Origin: Bacteroidota bacterium
GTDB taxonomy: Bacteria; Bacteroidota; Bacteroidia; Chitinophagales; Chitinophagaceae
Reading direction: 5' to 3'
DNA: 6,416 bases
Assembly (NCBI GenBank): GCA_025361325.1
Contig: JANYAL010000395.1
Coordinates: forward strand, 1 to 6,416
This document shows positions 1 to 5,568 of the stretch, piece by piece; positions within the stretch are counted from its first letter, which is position 1; each line of letters opens with the position of its first letter. Under the pieces are notes generated by a model that did not search any database, was not told where the DNA came from, and worked only from the letters and a program-made list of their open reading frames with translations. The position numbers and the translations under genes were made by a program.

Positions 1-734
1 AGGCTGTCCACATCAAAACTTACATAAATATCCGTACAGTCGCCCAGGTAACGCAGCACTTTACGGCATACGTTCTCGGCCCCGTTGCGCCTGACCTCGC
101 TGGTGGTGATCACTTTCATGCCATGTTTTTCGATCAGGAATTTCTCCTCCCGCTCATAATCACGCAGGGAAATGAAGACCACATCTTCGGGCAGCACTTT
201 CTGGTTGATCTTGCCCAGCTTTTTCAACTGGTCCCATACCTTTGCGGTCTTTTCATCCAGGTCATGCACTTTGCATTCTTCATTATCGTCTGCTATGGAA
301 ACAGACAGGGGCATACCGTGCATGTTCCCGGATGGGGTGGTGTAGGGGGTATGCAGGTCGGCATGGGCATCGATCCAGATCACCCCCAGTTTGCTCTTTG
401 GCCTGGCCATTTTAATACCTGCAATAGTACCGCCCGAACTGCTGTGGTCGCCGCTGATGACCACCGGGAAGAAATGAGCTTTCATAGAGTCGCATACGGC
501 CTTGCTTACCCTTTCATACATGGTAAGCACACCCTGTATGCGTTTGGCATAGGGCGACTGGATGGGCTCAAACAATAATTGATTCTCCACTTCTATCTTT
601 TCGGAAGGGAAATGAACAAAGAAGTTGCTCATGAAGTCGAGGGCAGCTATCTTGATGGCTTCCACTCCAAGGCTTGCGCCGCGGGTGCCGGCACCTATTT
701 CGGAGGGAACCTCTATCAATTTAATATTTTTCAT
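1..734 (-). CDS. rocF: Arginase, C-terminus cut by window edge
   Basis: Arginase hydrolyses L-arginine to ornithine and urea in the cytoplasm using two Mn ions. Reading the minus strand from ATG at 734 gives 244 full codons that run off the left edge; family members are usually about 300-340 residues, so the C-terminal part is missing. All six metal ligands are visible: His97 in SGDHS, Asp122, His124 and Asp126 in WIDAHAD, and Asp241 and Asp243 in SFDVDS. The segment SGNMHGMP (136-142) corresponds to the SGNxHG substrate loop of true arginases, which argues against agmatinase or formimidoylglutamase. The N-terminus (IEVPSEIGAGTRGASLG) is typical of the fold, so the ATG at 734 is a natural start. 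No Shine-Dalgarno motif precedes it. It lies 138 bases downstream of the CrtA-like gene on the same strand; co-transcription is possible but unproven. Confidence 0.93.
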   Translation of the reverse strand, partial: MKNIKLIEVPSEIGAGTRGASLGVEAIKIAALDFMSNFFVHFPSEKIEVENQLLFEPIQSPYAKRIQGVLTMYERVSKAVCDSMKAHFFPVVISGDHSSSGGTIAGIKMARPKSKLGVIWIDAHADLHTPYTTPSGNMHGMPLSVSIADDNEECKVHDLDEKTAKVWDQLKKLGKINQKVLPEDVVFISLRDYEREEKFLIEKHGMKVITTSEVRRNGAENVCRKVLRYLGDCTDIYVSFDVDS

Positions 735-867
735 ACAGCGGGTGGTTCTTTACACTTAATTGCCTGGAAAGCGGGAAGGCGTTAACAGATCACTTATGAA
801 GGAAGTATTTTTTTGACCTCCATTCTATTCATCTGATATTTTAGCAGGCAACAGTATTTATAATGAA

Positions 868-875
868 CAAAATTA
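868..875 (-). promoter_or_regulatory. Possible -7 element upstream of arginase
   Basis: Read on the minus strand, TAATTTTG fits the Bacteroidota -7 consensus TAnnTTTG exactly and overlaps the stop codon of the upstream CrtA-like gene. It would give an arginase leader of roughly 125 bases. No TTTG is found at the expected -33 distance, so this is a weak call. The rest of 735-872 holds nothing else recognisable. Confidence 0.2.
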
Positions 876-1595
876 CAACTTTCCTGCCAAGGGGTTTACA
901 CCCTTCAGGGTGCCCTGGCAACCCGTAATGCGGAAGCGGGTGAACATATCTTCGCGATACCATTTCTCCTTACGGGTAAGCCGTATCACTTCCTGGTGAT
1001 CCTTCATACCGTATGCGAATTTCTTCATGTCCTCCGTGCTTTGCCAAATGCTGAATGTAGCCTGTTTTATCCAGGGTATCTCGCCAATGCCCAGCGAGCT
1101 TATAAATCCGGTGGCACTGCTCATTTCGTGTGCAGCAGCGTCCACATGGCTCCAGAAACGGCCCAGCCTGGAGATGCGTATGGTGGCGCGGGTGAGTACA
1201 GCAATCAAGCCTTCGTAGCCCGATCGGGGAGGCAGTTCTCCGAATACCTTCCTGCCGTCCCAGAGGCCATGACTCTCAAGGGGTTCCAGGAAGACCGTCC
1301 AGGTCTCACAATGGAATAAACGCAGCCATTTGTATATGAAAGACCCGTAAAGTGCTTCCAGGCTATTCTCCTGTACCGGAAAATGGAGGGGTTCACCGGC
1401 CATCCGAACAGTCAGGATGCCCCATTGCTGCCAATCGGGGTTCTTGTCGAAACTACCATTCCTGCCCGAGCCCAGCAATTTGAAGAATTGGATTTTTTTA
1501 TTCATCCACAAGGGAAAACGGAACAGGGCCATGGCCAGTAAGGCAAAGGGAATAAAACGCTTACGGTAGCGTATCATGGTGAGTGTAACGGTCAT
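873..1595 (-). CDS. Spheroidene monooxygenase (CrtA)-like protein
   Basis: The 240-residue product resembles CrtA, the oxygen-dependent carotenoid C-2 ketolase of purple bacteria. Shared landmarks are the N-terminus (MTVTLTMIRYRKRFIPFALL, like the VTLSLFRF start of CrtA), the KLLGSGRNGSF segment near 39-49, and the C-terminal block with W184, FAYG (193-196), H200, VIRLTR (203-208), KWY (211-213) and FTRF (218-221), ending in GVNPL. The open frame extends to a TTG at 1622, but that lies inside the promoter -7 box, so ATG 1595 is preferred; ATG 1577 is an alternative. Neither has a Shine-Dalgarno motif. No carotenoid genes (crtB, crtI, crtZ) are nearby, so the substrate is unknown. Family membership is fairly sure; the CrtA reaction in this organism is only inference. 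Confidence 0.75.
   Translation of the reverse strand: MTVTLTMIRYRKRFIPFALLAMALFRFPLWMNKKIQFFKLLGSGRNGSFDKNPDWQQWGILTVRMAGEPLHFPVQENSLEALYGSFIYKWLRLFHCETWTVFLEPLESHGLWDGRKVFGELPPRSGYEGLIAVLTRATIRISRLGRFWSHVDAAAHEMSSATGFISSLGIGEIPWIKQATFSIWQSTEDMKKFAYGMKDHQEVIRLTRKEKWYREDMFTRFRITGCQGTLKGVNPLAGKL
885..920 (-). other. Nested hairpin at 3' end of CrtA-like gene
   Basis: An inner stem CACCC (899-903) / GGGTG (908-912) with loop TTCA is nested in outer arms TGCCA-A-GGG (885-893) / CCC-TGGCA (913-920), leaving bulges of one and five bases on one side. It covers the last codons of the CrtA-like gene. Downstream on the minus strand there is no strong T-run, so a classical intrinsic terminator is not claimed; it may protect or end the message. 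Confidence 0.4.
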
Positions 1596-1619
1596 GGGGA
1601 AAGTGCATGCAATATACCC

Positions 1620-1652
1620 CAAACTTTAACGTTACTGTAACTGTAAAGCAAA
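1620..1652 (-). promoter_or_regulatory. Promoter of CrtA-like gene
   Basis: On the minus strand TTTG (1652-1649) is followed by 20 bases and TAAAGTTTG (1628-1620), close to the Bacteroidota consensus TTTG-N19/20-TAnnTTTG, with one extra base inside the -7 box. Transcription would begin near 1613, which rules out the in-frame TTG at 1622 as start and supports ATG 1595. Confidence 0.55.
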
Positions 1653-1669
1653 CACCCTGGCATTATATG

Positions 1670-1703
1670 TTTGCTACCATCAATCTGCCTTCAACTAAGT
1701 TTG
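1670..1703 (+). promoter_or_regulatory. Plus-strand promoter candidate in gene-free gap
   Basis: TTTG (1670-1673), a 22-base spacer and TAAGTTTG (1696-1703), an exact TAnnTTTG match. The spacer is slightly long. It points away from the CrtA-like gene into a gap without a plus-strand gene, so its product would be the structured RNA proposed at 1709-1835. The inferred start is near 1709. Confidence 0.35.
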
Positions 1704-1708
1704 TTTGT

Positions 1709-1835
1709 GCTTGATTTCTAAATTTAGCCCGCTGATTCCTCAGGGGGCTATATTTTTTAGTTAGTGTCGGCCAGGAACGAAGAGGCCGGACCATGTACTT
1801 GATACCCCCAGCCCGGATTACCCGTTCGTACGGGG
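1709..1835 (+). ncRNA. Candidate structured small RNA
   Basis: No convincing reading frame covers this stretch, yet it is rich in complementary segments and follows a promoter-like sequence. Two alternative folds are visible. One is a terminator-like hairpin at 1725-1750. The other is a long irregular hairpin closed by GGGGG-c-TAT (1743-1751) with ATACCCCC (1802-1809), then an internal bubble, then a distal stem whose tip is GGCC / GGCC around the loop AGGAACGAAGA (1772-1782). A further perfect hairpin CCCGT / ACGGG (1821-1834) follows. A long hairpin with a central bubble is reminiscent of 6S RNA, and a Bacteroidota 6S form (6S-Flavo) is known; assignment to that family is a guess. Boundaries are approximate, and the opposite strand cannot be excluded. 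Confidence 0.3.
1725..1758 (+). terminator. Terminator-like hairpin with T-run
   Basis: TAGCCC (1725-1730) pairs with GGGCTA (1745-1750); inside, after a 1x1 mismatch, CTGA (1732-1735) pairs with TCAG (1740-1743) around loop TTCC. ATATTTTTT follows at 1750-1758, as in a plus-strand intrinsic terminator. No plus-strand gene ends here, so it either ends a very short transcript from 1709 or forms part of the candidate RNA. On the minus strand the flank is less T-rich. Confidence 0.4.
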
Positions 1836-1883
1836 ATGCAGTTCAATAACGTATTGATCCATGAATAATTGGAGTGCCAATTA
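1821..1883. other. Three consecutive small perfect hairpins
   Basis: CCCGT / ACGGG (1821-1825 / 1830-1834, loop TCGT), TCAATA / TATTGA (1843-1848 / 1852-1857, loop ACG) and TAATTGG / CCAATTA (1866-1872 / 1877-1883, loop AGTG) follow one another downstream of ndk. The last two are AT-rich and lack a following T-run on either strand. They could form the 3' end of the ndk message, which has no other obvious terminator close to its stop. Confidence 0.4.
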
Positions 1884-1917
1884 GAAACTGCAACCAAAGA
1901 ATCAGGAACCGGGAACC
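1876..1917 (-). repeat. Degenerate heptamer repeat downstream of ndk
   Basis: On the minus strand the tetramers GGTT, GGTT, GATT, TGGT, AGTT and AATT recur every 7 bases starting at 1917; five of the six fit RRTT, with variable triplets between them. The tract begins just after the ndk stop codon and runs into the 1866-1883 hairpin. The same type of repeat occurs at 2384-2451 and 6102-6136. Confidence 0.45.
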
Positions 1918-1918
1918 A

Positions 1919-2335
1919 TCAAAACTGTTCCAGTTTACTGAAAAAGAAATCCCCCTCAATAACTGCATTCTCATCACTATCGCTGCCATGTACGGCATTC
2001 TCGCCAATGGAGCTGGCATATAATTTACGGATGGTTCCTTCGGCAGCATCGGCAGGGTTGGTGGCACCGATCAGTTTTCGGAATTCGGCTACAGCATTTT
2101 CCTTTTCCAGTATGGCAGCTGTGATAGGCCCGCTGCTCATGAAATTGACCAGTTCACCATAAAAGGGGCGTTGTGCATGCACCGCATAGAATTCGCCCGC
2201 TTTCTGCTCGCTGAGATGTGTCATTTTCAGGGCAACGATCCGGAAACCGGTCGCGTTGATCATTTGTAAAATGGCACCGGTATGTCCTTTGGAGGTTGCA
2301 TCGGGCTTGATCATGGTAAATGTTCTGTTGCTCAT
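1919..2335 (-). CDS. ndk: Nucleoside diphosphate kinase
   Basis: Ndk moves the gamma-phosphate of ATP to nucleoside diphosphates by a ping-pong mechanism through a phosphohistidine, balancing cellular NTP and dNTP pools. The product is 138 residues, the usual bacterial length. The N-terminus FTMIKPDA carries Lys10; Tyr50, Arg86, Thr92, Arg103 and Asn113 line the nucleotide site; the catalytic His116 lies in NAVHGSDS, the family signature; EGDFFF is near the C-terminus. ATG 2335 is chosen because residues before it do not fit the family and the promoter lies just upstream. The leader is about 14 bases and A-rich. The gene appears monocistronic and is divergent from nrnA. Confidence 0.97.
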   Translation of the reverse strand: MSNRTFTMIKPDATSKGHTGAILQMINATGFRIVALKMTHLSEQKAGEFYAVHAQRPFYGELVNFMSSGPITAAILEKENAVAEFRKLIGATNPADAAEGTIRKLYASSIGENAVHGSDSDENAVIEGDFFFSKLEQF

Positions 2336-2355
2336 CGATTTTATTTTTTGAGCCG

Positions 2356-2386
2356 CAAAGATAGGTAGGGAGGGTGAATGGGCAAT
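2356..2386 (-). promoter_or_regulatory. Promoter of ndk
   Basis: On the minus strand TATCTTTG (2363-2356) matches TAnnTTTG exactly, and ATTG (2386-2383), one base off TTTG, sits 19 bases upstream. The predicted start near 2349 leaves a leader of about 14 bases. The -33 box falls within the first heptamers of the 2384-2451 repeat. Confidence 0.5.
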
Positions 2387-2451
2387 AGGCAGTCGGCAGT
2401 TGGCAATAAGATTATACAATCCGCAATGTTAGTTGGAAATTGGTATTCACT
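2384..2451 (+). repeat. Degenerate heptamer repeat between ndk and nrnA
   Basis: Units starting with ARTN recur every 7 bases: AATAGGC at 2384, AGTCGGC at 2391, AGTTGGC at 2398, AATAAGA at 2405. After a slip of one base they resume with AATCCGC at 2418, a 6-base AATGTT at 2425, AGTTGGA at 2431, AATTGGT at 2438 and ATTCACT at 2445. The consensus is about ARTTGGN. It lies wholly in the divergent intergenic region; a long open frame through it upstream of nrnA is not thought to be translated. Confidence 0.55.
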
Positions 2452-2551
2452 CCAAATCTAAAGCCTCATTACCTATTCATAATTAACTACATTTCCAGTG
2501 CTGTTTCTTTCTTAATAATACCCTCCGGGATCAAAACTGGAAACTTTGAAC

Positions 2552-2559
2552 TACTTTTG
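2552..2559 (+). promoter_or_regulatory. Probable -7 element of nrnA
   Basis: TACTTTTG matches TAnnTTTG exactly and ends 9 bases before the nrnA ATG, so the transcript would have almost no leader. No TTTG is present at the right distance upstream. An 8-base inverted repeat, TTTCCAGT (2492-2499) / ACTGGAAA (2536-2543), flanks the expected -33 area and could be an operator, though an 8-base match in a region this size may be chance. Confidence 0.35.
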
Positions 2560-2568
2560 CGCCGCTTT

Positions 2569-3579
2569 ATGCAGTCTATACAAGATATATATCCTTTACT
2601 GGAGCAGCCCCGCAAGGTGGTGATCACAACCCACCAGAAGCCTGATGCGGATGCCATGGGCTCATCCCTGGCCCTCTATCATTTTTTAGCCGGGTTTGGC
2701 CATACACTCACTGTTATATCGCCTACGAACTGGGCTGATTTCCTGGACTGGATGCCGGGTACCGATTTGGTGCTGGATTATGAAAGCAAGACTGCCAAAG
2801 CCAACGAGGCCATTGACCAGGCCGACTGGATCTTCTGCCTGGACTTTAATGTGCTGGTTCGCACCAAACGCATGGAGGAAAAGCTACTGGCAGCCCCGGC
2901 GCTAAAGATTCTCATAGATCACCATCGTGAACCGCAGGAGGGAGTATTTACCTATGGCATCAGTGACCCATCCAAAAGTTCCACAGCTGAAATGGTGTAT
3001 GACTTCATACAGGGATCGGGGCATGCCGACAAGATGAATGAGGCAACGATAGCCTGTCTGTATGCAGGTGTGATGACGGATACGGGATCATTCCGTTTTA
3101 ACTCAGCCAGTTCTGGCGTACACCAGATGGTGGCCCATCTCAAAACCCTGGGGCTTGATCACAGCCGTGTGCATGAGGCCCTGTATGATAATTTCCTGGA
3201 GAACCGGTTCCGTTTCATCGGTCATGTGCTGCTGAACCGTATGGAGATATTCTATGAATACAATACCGCACTTATAGTAGTGCCCCAGGCAGACCTGATC
3301 AAATTTGATGTACGCACAGGCGATACAGAAGGACTGGTGAATTATCCCCTCAGCATCAAAGGCATCAGGCTGGCATCAGTGATCATTGACCGGGGCGATG
3401 AACGTAAAAGCTCTTTCCGGAGCAAGGGAGATTTTGATGTAAATGCATTTGCCCGGAAATACTTTAACGGCGGCGGTCATTTTAATGCCGCGGGCGGATT
3501 TAACAAAGAACCGCTGGATATAGTGGTACAAAGGTTCAAAACTGCCATGAAAGAGAATACCGCATTGCTAAACAGTTAA
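2569..3579 (+). CDS. nrnA: Bifunctional oligoribonuclease / PAP phosphatase, DHH family
   Basis: NrnA-type DHH/DHHA1 enzymes degrade 2-5 nt RNAs to mononucleotides and remove the 3'-phosphate of pAp, replacing Orn and CysQ in organisms lacking them. The product is 336 residues, typical for the family. The Mn-binding DHH motifs are all present: HQKPDADAMGSS (His22, Asp26, Asp28), FCLDFN (Asp92), IDHH (117-119) and GVMTDTGSFRF (Asp171). The DHHA1 substrate-binding signature GGGHFNAAGG is at 301-310. The frame stays open upstream to a TTG at 2440, but that extension includes the heptamer repeat, while ATG 2569 gives the standard NrnA N-terminus. The FKBP gene follows after 19 A/T-rich bases, probably in one transcript. 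RecJ is excluded by size and domain order. Confidence 0.92.
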   Translation: MQSIQDIYPLLEQPRKVVITTHQKPDADAMGSSLALYHFLAGFGHTLTVISPTNWADFLDWMPGTDLVLDYESKTAKANEAIDQADWIFCLDFNVLVRTKRMEEKLLAAPALKILIDHHREPQEGVFTYGISDPSKSSTAEMVYDFIQGSGHADKMNEATIACLYAGVMTDTGSFRFNSASSGVHQMVAHLKTLGLDHSRVHEALYDNFLENRFRFIGHVLLNRMEIFYEYNTALIVVPQADLIKFDVRTGDTEGLVNYPLSIKGIRLASVIIDRGDERKSSFRSKGDFDVNAFARKYFNGGGHFNAAGGFNKEPLDIVVQRFKTAMKENTALLNS

Positions 3580-3598
3580 TCATAAATAAAATATAAAC

Positions 3599-4645
3599 AT
3601 GAAACATTTCATTTTCACGGCTTTAATAAGCATCGTTTTTTTCAGCTCATGCACAACGTCTTTTAAAAAGGGGGATGCGGGTCTTGAGTATAAGATCATT
3701 TCGGACGGCAACGGTAAAAAACTGGCCTATGGGAATTTTATGCAGTTACAGATCACGCAACGATATAAAGGCGCCAAGCTGGATACTCTGCTGGAAGATT
3801 CGCGTAATTACCTGCCCCGGACCGCAGCCTGTGATTCAGGTTCCACACCTGCTGCTTACCTGAAGATACTGATGACTGCCCGCAAAGGCGACAGCCTGGT
3901 GTTCCGAATTTTAACGGATAGTGTGTTCAAGCAAAGTCCTGCGGAAATGCCTCCATTCATGAAGAAAGGGGATTACTTGTATACCACACTCAAGATCCTG
4001 AATATCTTCGACACCAAATCCCAAGCCGACAGTGCCAACACGGCTGAAATGAAATTAGCCAGGCCAAAGATCTTTAAAACACAGTCAGCGAAAGTAGGGA
4101 AGGAAATAGAGAAGAACAAGGCACAGATAGAAGCTGATTCCAGACTGATCAGTGCATACCTGGAAAAGAATAATATCAAGGCTATCAAAGGAGACTGGGG
4201 TACTTTCATCGACATTCACACCGAAGGTACAGGTGATAAGATCAATTATTCCAGCGTGGCCACGGTGAACTATACCGGCAGAACACTCGACAGTATGAAG
4301 GTGTTTGATTCAAATACAGACCCTGCATTCAACCACACGCAGCCCTTCCAGGTAAGCGTGGGCCAGCTGGGAGGTGTAATCTTCGGCTGGTCGGATGCCC
4401 TGATGCAGCTGAAGAAAGGAACCAAGGCAACCGTGTATATACCTTCCGCACTGGGATATGGCAAGAATGGCAATGCCCCCAAGATAGCACCCAATGCCAA
4501 CCTCGTATTCGATATAGAGGTCCTGAATGTAGAATCAGAAGATGAACTGATGACGAAGAATGCAGAAAAGACACGCGATGAAGAGCAGTTGCGCCAGCAT
4601 GCTATGGACAGCATACAGAATGCAAACAAGGCTAAGCAGAAATAG
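3599..4645 (+). CDS. FKBP-type peptidyl-prolyl isomerase lipoprotein
   Basis: A 348-residue exported lipoprotein: a hydrophobic signal segment (4-15) ends in lipobox FSSC with Cys18 as the acylation site, so it should be anchored in the envelope facing the periplasm or surface. Residues about 28-137 look like a degenerate FKBP domain lacking the active-site aromatics. A charged helical linker (about 138-200) follows. The C-terminal FKBP domain (about 205-312) is complete: VNYTG (Tyr225), FDSN (Asp237), GVIFGW (Trp264), IPSALGYG (Ile281, Tyr287) and APNANLVFDIEVLN. It would catalyse proline cis/trans isomerisation or act as a chaperone. A charged tail of about 36 residues ends the protein. It lies 19 bases after nrnA and before a strong terminator, which supports a two-gene operon. 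Confidence 0.9.
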   Translation: MKHFIFTALISIVFFSSCTTSFKKGDAGLEYKIISDGNGKKLAYGNFMQLQITQRYKGAKLDTLLEDSRNYLPRTAACDSGSTPAAYLKILMTARKGDSLVFRILTDSVFKQSPAEMPPFMKKGDYLYTTLKILNIFDTKSQADSANTAEMKLARPKIFKTQSAKVGKEIEKNKAQIEADSRLISAYLEKNNIKAIKGDWGTFIDIHTEGTGDKINYSSVATVNYTGRTLDSMKVFDSNTDPAFNHTQPFQVSVGQLGGVIFGWSDALMQLKKGTKATVYIPSALGYGKNGNAPKIAPNANLVFDIEVLNVESEDELMTKNAEKTRDEEQLRQHAMDSIQNANKAKQK

Positions 4646-4669
4646 TATTTAAGTATAAAGAAAGGAAAT

Positions 4670-4697
4670 AAAAGCACCTCCCTAATGAGGTGCTTTT
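4670..4697. terminator. Bidirectional intrinsic terminator (FKBP gene / folP)
   Basis: A perfect 11-bp stem: A plus AAAGCACCTC (4670-4680) pairs with GAGGTGCTTT plus T (4687-4697) around loop CCTAAT. It continues into T-runs on the plus strand (to 4699) and, on the minus strand, GCTTTTATTTCC. It serves the FKBP gene and folP together. The folP stop codon (4682-4684) lies in the loop, and the last folP codons form one arm. Confidence 0.9.
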
Positions 4698-5518
4698 TTA
4701 CAGGCAGTACAGAGGGTGACCACTTCCCGGGCAGCTTTCACATCATGTACCCGAATAATGGATGCCCCGTTCAGCAGGGCGATGGTATTAAGCACCGTAG
4801 TTCCGTTGAGTGCCTGTTCGGGGGAAATGCCCAATGTTTTGTACACCGTACGCTTCCGCGACAGGCCTGCCAGCAAAGGGCGGTTCAGTATAGAGAAGAC
4901 CTGAAGGTCTTTGAGCAGGCTGAAATTTTGTTCTATCGATTTCCCGAATCCAAATCCGGGGTCTATGATCACATCGTTGATACCCGCGTTTCTGCAGTCC
5001 TCCAGCCTGGCAATGAAAAAATCCAGCACTTCCTTCACAACGTTATCGTAGCTGGCTTCCTGGTGCATGGTAGCGGGCGTACCTTTCATGTGCATGCAGA
5101 TGTAGGGTACTTTCAGGGCAGCGACCGTAGAGAGCATGTCCGGATCAGCATTTCCTCCGCTGATATCATTGACGATGGAAGCGCCCGCTTCCACTGCAGC
5201 TACCGCCACACTGCTGTAATAGGTATCGATAGAAAGGATGATTCCGGGGTGTTTTGCGGTAATGGCTTTGATAACAGGAATAACCCTTTGCGCTTCCGCT
5301 GCTGCAGGCAGGGGTATACTGCCGGGACGGGTGCTTTGTCCGCCTAAATCAATGATGTCGGCTCCATCGTTTATCATCGTTCCGGCCATAACTGCCAGGG
5401 CATCAGTTCCGAGGTTCAGGTCACCCTTGTAAAAGGAGTCCGGGGTTACATTGATAACTCCCATTACCAAAGGAACATCCAGTGTAAGTATTTTTCCACG
5501 GCAGTTTATGGTGTACAT
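4682..5518 (-). CDS. folP: Dihydropteroate synthase
   Basis: FolP condenses 6-hydroxymethyl-7,8-dihydropterin diphosphate with p-aminobenzoate to dihydropteroate in folate synthesis and is the sulfonamide target. The 278-residue TIM barrel carries NVTPDSF (23-29), IIDLGGQSTRPGS (55-67), SIDTY (96-100), NDISGG (117-122), MHMKGTP (142-148), DPGFGFGK (186-193), SRK (220-222) and RVHDV (256-260). Most FolP proteins have Glu where Gln61 occurs and Ser where Arg223 follows SRK; both are at the edge of the substrate loops. The open frame reaches a TTG at 5575 that overlaps the divergent gene; ATG 5518 gives the normal N-terminus. It ends inside the shared terminator. Confidence 0.96.
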   Translation of the reverse strand: MYTINCRGKILTLDVPLVMGVINVTPDSFYKGDLNLGTDALAVMAGTMINDGADIIDLGGQSTRPGSIPLPAAAEAQRVIPVIKAITAKHPGIILSIDTYYSSVAVAAVEAGASIVNDISGGNADPDMLSTVAALKVPYICMHMKGTPATMHQEASYDNVVKEVLDFFIARLEDCRNAGINDVIIDPGFGFGKSIEQNFSLLKDLQVFSILNRPLLAGLSRKRTVYKTLGISPEQALNGTTVLNTIALLNGASIIRVHDVKAAREVVTLCTACKKAPH

Positions 5519-5550
5519 CGGTTGAATTGGATTAATTTTAATCCCGGTAA

Positions 5551-5558
5551 CAAAGTTA
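5551..5558 (-). promoter_or_regulatory. Probable -7 element of folP
   Basis: On the minus strand TAACTTTG matches TAnnTTTG exactly, giving a start near 5544 and a leader of about 26 bases. No clear TTTG lies at the -33 distance, which would be inside the start of the DUF1599 gene. In the other direction a weak TAATTTTA (5533-5540) might serve the DUF1599 gene, so both promoters must share a 50-base gap. Confidence 0.4.
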
Positions 5559-5568
5559 CAGACCGCCC

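Noticed and set aside
123..578. 151-residue plus-strand open frame
   Set aside because: It lies wholly antisense to arginase, whose minus-strand translation carries all metal-binding motifs; the plus-strand product resembles nothing.
996..1319. 107-residue plus-strand open frame
   Set aside because: Antisense shadow of the CrtA-like gene with no recognisable motifs.
1596..1622. Longer CrtA-like start at TTG 1622
   Set aside because: The codon is within the -7 promoter box, so it would not be transcribed; the added residues do not fit the family.
1843..1883. Intrinsic terminator of ndk
   Set aside because: Stems are AT-rich and not followed by a T-run on the minus strand, so only hairpins are reported.
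2336..2419. N-terminal extension of Ndk to 2419
   Set aside because: It runs through the ndk promoter and the heptamer repeat; Ndk proteins begin at the residue encoded at 2335.
2384..2451. CRISPR array
   Set aside because: The 7-base period and degenerate units without spacers do not fit CRISPR repeats.
2440..2568. N-terminal extension of NrnA from TTG 2440
   Set aside because: It would translate intergenic repeat DNA and is absent from the family pattern; ATG 2569 gives the standard N-terminus.
4270..4677. 135-residue minus-strand open frame with hydrophobic start
   Set aside because: Antisense to the intact C-terminal FKBP domain and crossing the bidirectional terminator.
4685..5347. 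220-residue plus-strand open frame
   Set aside because: Antisense to folP, whose motifs are intact on the minus strand; the open frame follows from codon bias.
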